Of a stretch of 64,000 bases of DNA, positions 1 to 11,200 are shown piece after piece; position 1 is the first letter of the stretch, and each line of letters starts with the position of its first letter. The DNA is from Tethya wilhelma (taxonomy: Eukaryota > Porifera > Demospongiae > Tethyida > Tethyidae): assembly GCA_964030475.1 (NCBI GenBank), contig CAXIPT010000002.1, positions 2,612,827 through 2,676,826 of the forward strand. The letters are read 5' to 3'. The translations under genes and the position numbers were made by a program. The notes beneath the pieces were generated by a model. The model was not told the origin of the DNA. It saw nothing but the letters and a program-made list of their open reading frames with translations, and searched no databases.

Positions 1-1110
1 TATGCTTCTTGTATCAGTGTTTGCCGTAAATATTGACTCACTGATCATAGTGTTAACCAATAGATATGGAACTCCTGGACCATATATTGTAAGGGCAGAA
101 GCTTGATATTCTGTACCATTAATCGCAGTATTGTTAGTAAATGTACAATGCTCAATATAAACGTTAATTTGATGTGTAGATAAGTCTGAGCCTTGCAGAA
201 AATATACCATTATTCCGTATGCACTTTGTGAATTAGTGGTATTTTTAATGATAATTTCATCATTATAATACATTAGGTTGTTTGTTTCGTATGTTTGACG
301 ATAGATATACACATTACCTAGTAGACTGGAGTTAGTGATTTTCATTCTACTATGTTGCACAGCACCAATAATTACTGTAAATAACATTAAGTCGTAAGTT
401 TGAGATGACTTTATGCTTCGATATACTGTAAGATTGTCCATTATTAAATCAACTGTTTGGCATTCGGCACAACGTACAAAATAGCTTAATGAGTATTTTT
501 GTGGAGAGTCGATTAGCCTGGAATTTTTTATTGCAGTTTCCAAACTTGAGTTACCTGAATTTTGTACTAGTAGTTGCATTGGTGAACTATTCAGTGTTGA
601 GTTAGTAATGAATATACTCTTTGTCGAATGTACAGCAATTGCACTATTCTTAATGAGCATGTCCTCCATGCAAAAAAAGTTTGTGTTGAATGAAAGATAG
701 TAACAATGGATTGACACAGATTCAATTCTCAGGCTTATCATTTCCACTTCAGATACGGTGTTAAATGTCATAGATGCACTGCATTCACTAAGAACAAGCG
801 TAGTTCCACCAGGATTTCCGAGCCAAGACAAGTTTTGTATATCAGTGAAGTTTAGGTCTTGTGTCAAGTTGTGGTCTCCATCTAGGAAGTACATTGTGAC
901 ATTATCTAGATTGGATAAATACTGAGATGAGTTGAGGGCATACTGGTCCAATTCAAAGCAAGGTTGATCAGGAGGACATTTTGGATTAGGAAGCACTGGA
1001 GTCACGTAGTATTCAACAGCACTGGCTGGAGGGATGATGCTTTCTTAGAATAGTAGTATGATGATCGACAAGCAATAGTTTACTTTTAGTCTAAGCAGAA
1101 ACAAATTCAT
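1..1110 (-). pseudogene. Beta-helix/9TM surface protein, subfamily A copy 1 (5' part; nonsense codon in signal peptide)
   Basis: The minus frame starting at ATG 1110 encodes a paralogue of the intact gene at 8209-11781 and is open to the left edge, so only the N-terminal ~370 residues are visible. They comprise a signal-peptide-like start, the conserved PNPKCPPDQPCFELD segment and beta-helix repeats rich in N-glycosylation sites (ITNSS, FTNNTA). The one break is TAA at 1047-1045, codon 22, within the hydrophobic signal peptide, where the paralogue at 22385 has Gln. The next Met in frame lies well inside the ectodomain, so translation could not restore secretion. I call it a pseudogene or null allele unless an alternative upstream exon supplies the signal peptide. 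It is very close to the copy at 3848-7440, so the duplication is recent. Confidence 0.8.
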
Positions 1111-1111
1111 T

Positions 1112-1195
1112 TTGGCGTAGTCTTTAAGAGTAGTCCGTATATTGGTTATAGCTTCAATCACATCACTGATACAATGACCCTAGTAATGAATGAAA
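1112..1195 (-). promoter_or_regulatory. Conserved leader just upstream of copy 1 start
   Basis: About 85 bases before the ATG are nearly the same as those before the intact copy at 11781, including a shared TCAATCACATCACTGATACA core. On the minus strand the block holds possible 3' splice sites (ACTAG/GGTCATTG and TATCAG/TGATG). It is therefore probably the end of a 5' intron plus the 5' UTR. The coding copies diverge more than this block does in places, which suggests constraint. Confidence 0.4.
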
Positions 1196-1953
1196 AGTAA
1201 TCAACACAATATGTGTAACAAGCTAGAGTTGAAATCTTGGTACGGGCCTGAAAGATTCTTGCAAGACTCGCAAGATATTTGTACATCTTGCAAGAGAATT
1301 GGCCGTTTTCTTGATTTTACCGGCTACTTTTTCATTCAGAATCTTTCAATAGACAATGCATGCTTTATCAGGTAGAGAGTCAGGCATAGTGCCATGTCTA
1401 TTGTTTGAATACTATAATTTTGTTCATGTATGGAACAAATAATGCTAGAGCTAGTGAATGATAGTCATTGTACACTGTCACGAGTTCTACACACTCCATT
1501 GTGGTTGGGAAAGTTCTCGAAAGTTCCTTCACGCAATAATATACAATAGTTTTTTTCATTGGTATTTACATAGACTGTATTTGCATGCTCGTAAATTTGT
1601 ATAGTTTAAAATTACCATTGTATTTACTGGTTTGAGCTGGCTAGAGAAAATCAAATGTACTTAAACTAAACAGAATCTGATGTCCAAGTTCTCACAATTG
1701 CTAATTAAGCTAGATGATTTTTATACTAGTGAGTTTGTCATCATAATACAGAAGGATGTTAGCATGTGTTGTTATAATGCCTCAAAATTTAGTTTGAGGT
1801 TAGCACCATTGAGCATCCCCCCCTCATTTCTTAAAGTGTCAATGAGATACTGTCTCAATGCCATATCAGATGGGCAGAGATCAAAGCAAAAACTGTTACC
1901 TTAAATCTGATTAACTCTACATATACACACAATTAAATTTATTGTCAACCTAC
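1196..1953. other. Non-coding stretch, probably 5' intron of copy 1
   Basis: No convincing coding sequence. Parts around 1440-1640 align by eye with 12200-12380 upstream of the intact copy (shared CACTGTCACGAGTTCT), so the duplication unit includes this region. The heat-shock element lies here. Confidence 0.5.
1509..1526. promoter_or_regulatory. Perfect four-unit heat-shock element
   Basis: The bases read GAA-AG-TTC-TC-GAA-AG-TTC, which is four perfectly alternating nGAAn/nTTCn units, the HSF1 binding consensus. It lies ~400 bp upstream of the copy 1 start, inside its inferred 5' intron. The matching spot upstream of the intact copy (around 12255) is degraded. That HSF binds here is inference. 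Confidence 0.5.
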
Positions 1954-2090
1954 CTTCACTTTCTCGTACTTGTACTTGAATGTCTTGACAATGGTTCATA
2001 TGATAAGACTGGTAAGGGTTGTTAAGATCTAGAGCTAGGAGAGAACATGTGAATTCCTGTAATGTATTTGCCATATCAAGCGTATGTAGT
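1954..2090 (-). promoter_or_regulatory. Conserved 5' exon/promoter block of copy 1
   Basis: A block with a TTAACAACCCTTACCAGTC-like core ends, on the minus strand, in AAG/GTAGGT, a good splice donor (exon end 1954). Similar blocks ending in a donor lie upstream of copy 2 (7650), copy 3 (13797), copy 4 (18280, short) and copy 5 (23290). I infer a non-coding first exon spliced to the large coding exon. No start codon or reading frame is conserved in the block. Confidence 0.4.
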
Positions 2091-2543
2091 AGCTACCCAA
2101 TTTTAAATGCCTTACTCATGTGTAGATGGTGTACATATATGGCACTATAATAATATTATATATTATAGTGATGATATTCATACAAACTGCATTATTAATT
2201 GCTTGCATAAATGTGAAAGATGTGTGGCAAAAAAGTGTTGTTTTTATTTAGACAATGTTGTACAGTGACTGACAGTTAATAGCTTTATGTTGCAAATTTT
2301 GTGTAATTTAAAAGTATAGTTTGTGTGATTTTAAATACCAAGCCTCATGTAATCTAAAGGAAATACTTAAAGGTCCACAGAAATATAGATTATCATAATA
2401 AATCAGAAATATATTAGTAGCAAGCACACAAGATAATATACCCAGAAGTTCCAAATTTAAACAGTATTGTTTAATTGTAGTATGCTAAAATAATACAAAT
2501 ATATAGTGTACACAATCACAAAGTCCAAGCTGTATTTTTTTAA

Positions 2544-2650
2544 TCAGTCTTCATCTTCATCTGATCCAGGAATTGTTTCCAACAATTGTTGATATCTCTC
2601 TCCCGCTCGTCCAGAGAGTCCAGCAAATCTATGTTCGTTTTGTTTCTTTT
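2544..2650 (-). pseudogene. Orphan C-terminal relic of a subfamily A gene
   Basis: On the minus strand this encodes the family tail only (GLSGRAGERYQQLLETIP followed by SDEDED and stop). Upstream of it, toward higher coordinates, homology stops at the start of a CA microsatellite. No membrane segments or ectodomain precede it. The relic lies between the 3' end of copy 2 and the 5' block of copy 1, where one more gene of the array once stood. I read it as the remnant of a deleted sixth copy. Confidence 0.75.
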
Positions 2651-2659
2651 TCACAGGAT

Positions 2660-2676
2660 ACACACACACACACACA

Positions 2677-2727
<51 letters not shown>

Positions 2728-2734
2728 ACACACA
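2660..2734. repeat. (CA)n microsatellite
   Basis: About 75 bases of CA repeats with two interruptions. It sits exactly at the break point of the C-terminal relic. Confidence 0.95.
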
Positions 2735-2739
2735 GCAAA

Positions 2740-3847
2740 CCTATAGGGTCTTTGTTTGGCCAAGGAGCTCCTATATTCTGCGTAAGAGTTCAGTGTTCTA
2801 CCAACAGAGTTTACAGTATTGGATCAGACAACACAATCAAGGTTGGCACTATCATCTGAATCATTTGATTATCTATGACTGGTGACACATCTCTGTAGCA
2901 TATCTATACATCTCTGCATTTCTATAACTTTTTTATCAATCAAATAATGGTTCTCGGGAAATTTTTTGTATGCTTGTATAATAGCAAAGTGCAATAAAAT
3001 ATCCTGTGTGCGTAGTTGCCAAGTGACCCAGAATGACCAGGACAGTCCAGAATTTCATCCTATGTCCCAGTGGTGTCCCGTTTGTGATGAAACTGTGCAA
3101 ATGTCTGTATATATGTTCCTACTAGTTTAATTTGTAGAAACGTCCACTTCTTTATTTTTTTATTCACATTCTGCTATAAATTATATTTTCTATTCAATCG
3201 TGATTTTTTCAGTAACTGTTACTACTATTATAAAAATATAATGTTTAGGTGTGGCACATCTTGGACTTCAGTTGCCTTTACACTGTCATACCCACAGTAC
3301 ATAAAGTGTGCACTCCAGTTGAAGGTATGTACATGTAATAAATAATATTTATCTTACAATCCTCGGAAAAAGAAACAGGTCGGTGGTAGATTGAAGGTAT
3401 TATACTCTTAGAATATCTCATGTTTAATAATACAGTGAATTCCCGCGTGAGAAACCACGGTAAATGTCATTTTTATAATGTATATATCTTTTATGAATGA
3501 TGACTGACACACAAAAAAAATTGTGTAATGGAGTTCTAAGTTTACAGCATTCCATATCAGCTATATATAAGTTTGTTGTCAGGAAAGCAGTTTAGACTTG
3601 TTGGTATAGTTATTGTATTACTAAGTATAACATTTGATTTGTGCCATGCGATTGCGTGGTTTTGTCTATGCACTAGAACATAAAGTATAAATTGATTGTC
3701 AACAGATTTAAGTTATTAAACACACACAAGCCGTTTAAACAAGGATGCTAAACATACAACAATGTATAGCGTATTATAAATCTACCAAACTCAAAATTTG
3801 TACAGTTACATGCACTTTGTATTCTACTCTATAGTATACAAAACATG
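2740..3847. other. Non-coding spacer
   Basis: AT-rich sequence with no supported gene. It is the 3' flank of copy 2. I see no clear repeat structure. Confidence 0.5.
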
Positions 3848-6800
3848 TTAGTGCCAGCTCTGTGATGGAGTCAGTAGTCTCTCGTGTTCATCTGATTCTG
3901 GAATTGTTTCCAACAATTGTTGATATCTCTCTCCCGCTCGTCCAGAGAGTCCAGCAATTCTATGTTCATTTTGTTCGTTTCTCTCAGGGGCATTGTCTTT
4001 ACGTGTTTCATTCACATGACAATACTTGTTGCACATATTCAGTCGATGTAGTTCTAGATAAACATGAGCCAAAATTATCATACCAAATTGAACGAGTGCT
4101 AAACTTATCGATACAATAGTCATGGTTGATTTGTTAATGAGGTATACTCCAACACAAATTATGGTAACATTTACAAAGAATGATTTTTCAAGTAACGATG
4201 CGTACCATTTCTTATAAGGGTCAGGGTGAGCTAGAAGACAAGCCATAGTAAGGATAATGGACACTAGATTGACACTCTGTGAGATTTTAGAGGTGGTTGC
4301 TAGTAGCATAATGACAAACAGGAATCCTCTAACCAGCAGTAGCAGTCCAATCCAGTAATGTTGACGATCTTTGAGTGGCCCATAATTTGCATCAAAAAAT
4401 GGTTTTAGTTTCTCAATCCAACGAAGACACCACCAGTTTGATTTTGCCCTCAACCAAGGCACTAGAAACAGTGCCAATGTGTAAGGTAGCCACAAGAACA
4501 AGAAGGCTACTAGTCCAGCACAAAACAGTGGGCCATGTTTTGATACGATGTAACGAATGTTTCCATTAAGCGCCCAAACTAGCAGATACTTACCATTTGG
4601 AAATTCCAATACAGCTACTTCAAAGATGTCGATTATAGTACGCAAGAGTTTGGCATAGGACAATAGTATGAGGGTAGCTAAAACTGAAACAGAGTTCCTT
4701 CCAAACAATCGTGTCATCACTGTTGAGTATCGGCAGATAACAATGATGAGTCCAGCTATGGTCCAAAGGTAGATGGGGAAAAGAAACTGCATCCATGCAT
4801 GTCTTCCAGTAGGCATCCAAGCCATTAAAGAAGCAGGTTTCAATACCGAAATCCAAGTTAATCCAGGCTATAAATACCCTAAGTATCTTCACAGCAAGAG
4901 ACTTGTTCTCAAGAAACAGAATACTTTGATTAACCCAAATGATGTTTGCATAGAAAATGAGTCCATTTATTGTTCCATGGGTGACAGTAAGGTCCAAGAA
5001 CTTGATAAATAGTACAAGAAGAAATCCAGCTAGTATAAAGAATACTAAAAGAGCAATGCCTCTGTTGCTGTCACAAATCAAGCACCTTTGGTTTCCAAGT
5101 ACGAGGCTGTGTTTCTGCTTACAGCCACCGCACAATGTTCCTGAATGGTTGAATGCACATTGCTCATTAGGTTTGTCCAGTTGAATTGAAATGTTTACTT
5201 GTATGCAATATTGATTAGGACAAAATTTGCTCATGATAACACCGTTACTAGTTCCGTTATAATCATATGATGCATTGATCCAAACACTTCCACTTCTGTG
5301 GATATAGCCAGTCCTGTTCTCAATAGCACAATGAATACTGTTTTTTGTCAAAATTGGATCACATTGACACTTGCGATCTGATAGTATAAACCCAGGTGGA
5401 CACGGAAGAATATACACTTCAATATAAATTGGTGTTTGTAGTAAATCAGTTGGAATGTAACCATGTGTGTTATATTCACTAATGCTTTTTTCCACGTCTT
5501 TCTGTGAGACTAATTGGGCCACGGTGGTAAAGAATGGGGTTAGTACTAGTATTTTCTGTCTTTCTATTTCAATAGAATCGATAGTAAACTCGATATTATT
5601 ACACGACTTGCTTACTGTCTGTGAAAATTGAAATTGTGAAATTGAGAGTAGCAATTGATTTGCTAAAGCATGGACGTAAAGAGTTCCACTAGTTGTGCCA
5701 AAATCATCTCCAACTAAAGAGGCAGGTATGCTAAAATTTGCTCCAGGAATTCCAATAGTACGAAAAAATATTTTATCAATATCTGTACATTTTGGCACTC
5801 CTTGATCACACAGACACACGCGGGTGGGATCAGATGATACTTGTGAAATTGAATGGCTGTCATCTTGCATTTGGAAAACTTTTTTCTGGACTTCATAGCT
5901 TTGAATAGTAGCATTGCTGTTAATCGCACTGACTCGGCATTGACTTTTCAGAGAAGAACCATAGATATGTCACCACCATGCTGAGCAGTGTTGTTCACCA
6001 TGAGTACATTTATAGTATCATTGTCGTTATCAATCCGATAGAAGCACTTTGGCGTTGATTGTAAATATGTTGGACTTTTAATTCCTTTTTGTAGTTTCAC
6101 TAGAATCCCTCCACCAACATTTTGAGCAGCATTGTTGATGAATGTAAGACGAGAATTGTTGGTGAGGTGAAGATACATATTGGCTAATGTTAAACCACCA
6201 CCTTCATATGCTAAATTATTGTCAAAGTACACATCTCCTTTAATAAACACATGGCTATATTATACGTTGCTAGTGCTATACCAATGTTTGCTGAGAATAT
6301 ATAGACTGTCTATTATTGTCACGTTAGATGAGGAAATGATAGTACAGTTACAGGTGTGCTTTTGTATCAGTGTTTACTGTAAATACTGACTAACTGATCA
6401 TATATAGTGTTAACCAGTAGATATGGAACTCCTGCATGGACCATATATTGTAAGGGCGGAAGCTTGATATTCTGTACCATTAATCGCAGTATTGTTAGTA
6501 AATGTACAGTGCTCAATATAAACGTTAATTTGATGTGTAGATAAGTCTGAGCCTTGCAGAAAGTATGCCATTATTCCGTATGCACTTTGTGAAATAGTGG
6601 TATTTTTAATGATAATTTCATCATTATAATACATTAGGTTGTTTGTTTCGTATGTTTGACGATAGATATACACATTACCTAGTAGAGTGGAGTTAGTGAT
6701 TTTCAATCTACTATGTTGCACATCACCAATAATTACTGTAAATAACTGCAAGTCGTAAGTTTGAGATGACTTTATGCTTCGATATACCGTAGATCTTCTA

Positions 6801-7440
6801 AAAATTCGTCACCTCTTATTATTCGGCACCCTTTACCAGATTTATTGAATTTACCTCTAATTTTTCGGCAAAGGTCGTCATGTGTATATACTAACATAAT
6901 GCAATTGAGCATGCGCACGTGGCACATGCGATGAATAATCTCTAAAAATTCGGCAAAGCTCGAACGTATTTAATTTTTTTGCGCCGAATTTTTAGAAGAT
7001 TTACGGTACTGTAAGATTGTCCATTATTAAATCAACTGTTTGGCATTCGTCACAACGTACAAAATAGCTTAATGAGTATTTTTGTGGAGAGTCGATTAGC
7101 CTGGAATTTTTTATTGCAGTTTCCAAACTTGAGTTACCTGAATTTTGTACTAGTAGTTGCATTGGTGAACTATTCAGTGTTGAGTTAGTAATGAAGATAC
7201 TCTTTGTCGAATGTACAGCAATTGTAATATTCCTAATGAGCATGTTCTCCATGCAAAAAAAGTTTGTGTTGAATAAAAAATAGTAACAATGGTTTGACAC
7301 AGATTCAATTCTCAGGCTTTTCATTTCCACTTCAGATACGGTGTTAAATGTCATAGATGCACTACATTCACTAAGAACAAGCGTAGTTCCACTAGAATTT
7401 TCAAGCCAAGACAGGTTTTGTATCTCGGTGAAGTTTCATG
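3848..7440 (-). pseudogene. Beta-helix/9TM surface protein, subfamily A copy 2 (decayed)
   Basis: Nearly all of the family protein can be followed, but in pieces. Compared with copies 1 and 3 by eye, the lesions from 5' to 3' are: a missing signal peptide (clear homology ends near 7440); a MITE at 6787-7006; 4-bp insertions at 6434-6438, ~6400-6406 and 6298-6303; a TAG codon at 6392-6390; a 1-bp loss near 6361; a 1-bp loss at 5969/5970 after GGD; and a 4-bp insertion at 4796-4803 in the WKTWMQFLFP segment. The tail is also altered beyond SDE. The Cys-rich module (GTLCGGC) and most membrane segments remain readable in separate frames. It is a clear pseudogene with 5' sequence close to copy 1. 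Confidence 0.9.
6787..7006. mobile_element. MITE with TA target duplication (Tc1/mariner type) inside copy 2
   Basis: Copy 1 reads GATATACTGTAAG uninterrupted. Here 220 bp plus a duplicated TA (6785-6786 and 7007-7008) split it. The ends are inverted repeats of about 22 bp, CCGTARATCTTCTAAAAATT with one mismatch. AAAATTCGGC motifs recur inside. There is no coding capacity. TA duplication is the mark of Tc1/mariner transposition. Confidence 0.9.
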
Positions 7441-7649
7441 TATGTTTCAAGTGATGTACGAAGTAAAGAATGTGTTACAGTACTATCAGGAAATGAGGGT
7501 TAAAAAATCAGGAGGCATTCATACAATTCTTGTTCCATAGCTTAAATTATGCATGGCTATCCTACACCCTTTGTTACCTATTGATATAGCATGTATGTCT
7601 TGATATGTACACATATACAGTCTTGACAAGTTCTTGTTAATTGACCTAC

Positions 7650-7780
7650 CTTCACTTTTTTTGAGCACTTATACCAGTTGTCCACTCAATGTCAGACTAT
7701 AGTTAGAGTGGTAAGGGTTGTCAACAAGACACTGTACACTAACTGTCATGTGATCATGACTTCCTGTTATTGCATGTGCA
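7650..7780 (-). promoter_or_regulatory. Conserved 5' exon/promoter block of copy 2
   Basis: Counterpart of the block at 1954-2090. It shares TTGACAACCCTTACCA and ends in AAG/GTAGGT on the minus strand (exon end 7650). It persists although the coding start of copy 2 is gone. Confidence 0.4.
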
Positions 7781-8208
7781 AATTCTTGTGGAAACCTGCA
7801 TGAAGCTTATCAACACAGTTCCAGATGCCAGCTCTAGCAACCATCACATGCACAAGCCACAAGAACACCTTGTACATTGATATCAAATTTGTCCACTAAG
7901 CAGTTGTTACTTGTCACTATAAGTTCTGTTTAGAGTGTTTGGTAAATTTCTCTGTGTTCTATGTAGGTTAAACCATTTGTTAGAGCCTCTTAGCAAATTT
8001 ATGGCCAACTTTGCTTGTTAAATTATTTATTTGATTCATGCACATAGTGTTTTCTACTACAAATCATAAATTATGTTAACAATGTTAAAATGTAATGGCA
8101 TGCAAGTATGCAGGCAAGAATAAAAAAACTCCCAAACATATACACACAATAATATTGTTTAATCGTGGTATTTGCAAACACAAAGTGCACACTCTATCTT
8201 TGACCCGG

Positions 8209-11200
8209 TCAGTCTTCCTCGTCAGGCATTGTATCCAGCAGCTGTTGATATCTCTCTTCCCATCGTCCAGAAAGTCCTCTAATCCTAGTACGATGTGGTT
8301 CATTTCTCACAGGGACATCCCCTGTACGTATTTTGTAATACTTTTTATTCACTCGATGTATTAGTAGATAAACATGAGCCAGAATTATCACACTGAATTG
8401 AACGATTGCTAAGCCAATTGAAGTGATGGTCACGGCTGATTTGTTTCCATCAGTAATCATCACATGGTATACACCAACACAAGTGATGATGACGTTTGCA
8501 AAGAATGTTTTTTCGAGAAGCGATACGTACCATTTCTTGTAAGGGTCTGGGTGAACTAGAAGACAAGCCATGGTGATAATAATGGCCACCAGATTAGCAC
8601 TCTGAGAGATTTTAGAGGTGGTTGCTAGTAGCATGATGATGAACAGAAATCCTCTAAGTAGCAGAAGCAGTCCAATCCAGTAATGTTGACGATCTTTAAG
8701 TGACCCGTAATTTGCATCAAAAAATGGTTTTAGTTTATTGATCCAACGAAGACACCACCAGTATGATTTTGCTCTCAACCAAGGTACTAGAAACAGTGCC
8801 ATCGTGTAAGGTAGCCACAAGAACAAGAAGGCTACAAGTCCAGCACAAAACAATGGAGCGTGTCTAGATACAATATAGGAAATGTTTCCATCAAGAGCCC
8901 AGACTAGCTGATAATGACCATCTTGAAATTCTAACATACCAACCTCAACAATGTTAAGTATAGTACGCAGGAGTTTGGCATAGGACAATAGTATGAGGGT
9001 AGCTAAAACAGAGACAGAGTTGCTTCCAAACAATCGTGTCACCACTGTTGAGTATCGACAGAGAACAATGATGACCCCAGCTATGGTCCAAAGGTAGATA
9101 GGGAAAAGAAATTGCATCCATGTCTTCCAGTAGGCATCCAAACCATTGAAGAAGCAGATTTCAATACCAAAGTCCAAGTTGATCCAGGCTATGAATATTC
9201 TCAGTATCTTCACAGAGAGAGACATTTTTTCTGGAAACAGAATACTTTGGTTAACCCAAATGATGTTTGCGTAAAAGATGAGTCCATTTATCGTTCCTTG
9301 GGTCACTGTCATGTCCAAGAGCTTGATAAACAGTACAAGAAGAAATCCAGCCAGTGTGAAAAACAACAAAAGAGAAATGCCTTTGTTATCACAGATCAAG
9401 CACCTTTGGCTTCCTAGTACTAGGCTATGTTTGGACTTACAGCCACCACACAATGTTCCTGAATGGTTGAATGCACACTGCATATTCGGCTCGTCCAGTT
9501 CAATTGGAATGTTGTCTTGTTCACAGTATTGATTAGGACAAAATTTGCTCAAGATCACGCCATTTGTTGTTCCATTTTCGTCTCTCGAACTACTGATCCA
9601 AACACTTCCACTTCTGTAGATGTAGCCAGTCCTGTTCTCAATAGCACAATGAATGCTACTTTCTGTTAACAATGGATTGCATTGACACTGATCTTCTAAT
9701 AAAATAAACCCAGAAGGACACGGAAGAAGATACACTGGAAGATAGATTGGTGTTTGTAGTAACTCGCTAGGTATGTAACCTTTTTCCTTATATTCACTGA
9801 TGCTTTCTTGTATTTTTTCGGGTGTTGTATCTTTTGAGTGATCTGTGTTAAAGAATGGAGTAAGTACAAGCTTTTCCCATCTTTTCGTTCTGTTGGAGTA
9901 GATAGTAAATTCAATATCACTACACGACTTGTTGAGTGTCTGCGACAATTGAAGTTCTGTAATAGAGAGTGTCGATTGATTTGCTAAAGCATGGATGTAA
10001 AGAGTTCCACTAGTTATGCCAAAATCATCTCCAACTAAAGCAGCAGAAACGCTAAATGTTTCTCCAGGAAAACGAAGAGTATAATAAAATATTTCAATTA
10101 TATCTATGCAGCTTGGCACTCCATTATCACACAGACACACTCGGGTGGGATTGGATGATACTTGCGAATTACTGTTATCGTGAAATTGAAACACTTCCCC
10201 CTGTACTTCGTAGCTTAAGATATAATTGTTGTTATTGTCGAAGCCGACACTGCATTGACTTTTCAGAGAAGAACCGTAGATATGATCACCACCATATTCA
10301 GCCACATTGTTCATCATGAGCACACTAACATTGTCATTTTCATGATCGATTTGATAAAAACATTTTTGTGTCGATTGAGAATTGGGACTTTCAGCTTGTG
10401 TTAGTGGTTTCACAAGAATCCCTCCACCAACATGTTGGGCAGTATTGTTGATAAATGTAAGATGAGAATTGTTGGTCAAGTAGAGGTATGAGTTGACTAA
10501 CATCAGTCCACCACCTTCATATGCTGAATTCTTGTGGAATTGTACATCTCCAGTAATATACACTCGGTTATTGTATGTTTTTAGCGCTGTACCAATGTTT
10601 CTCAAGAAAAGACTGTTTGTTACCGTCAAGTTGTATGGAGAAATGAGTACAGTTGTAGGTGCGCTTCGAGTATCAATATTCGCCAAGAATGTTGTTCCGC
10701 TAATCAAAATGTCAACCAATAAAGGATCTCCAATAATTGTAAGGGCAGAGGCTTGAAGGCTTGTGCCACTTACAGTGTTGTTTATAAATGTACAGCGCTG
10801 AATACGAAACTCAACTAGATAGCTTGTGCTAGATAAGTCCGAGGCTTGAAGATTCTGAAGCGATGCCATCATTCCACCAAGTCGGTTTTGTGAAAAAGTT
10901 GTACTTTCAATTGTAATTTCACTGAAATAGGTCGGATTTTTTGATCCGACAACCCCAAGAACGAACATCACACCAGTACTTGGACTCCGATTGAAACTAG
11001 AGTTAGTAATTTTCATTCTATGTTGAGCATTAATGGTCGTGTACAAAATCAAGTCTCCTATGCCATTCTTTTCAGGTTTCACCACGCTTCGATTTGTTAC
11101 GAGATTATCCACTGTCAAGTTAACCATTTGACATTCATCGCAAGTTCCGTAATAAGATAATGAATATACTTCTGGGGAGTCAATCAGCCTGGAGTTCTGT

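Noticed and set aside
2586..2885. Open frame through the CA repeat
   Set aside because: His-Thr repeats come from the microsatellite; the real coding relic is on the other strand.
9112..9669. Plus-strand frames opposite the receptor genes
   Set aside because: They recur at the same place opposite each paralogue and are shadows of the conserved membrane domain.
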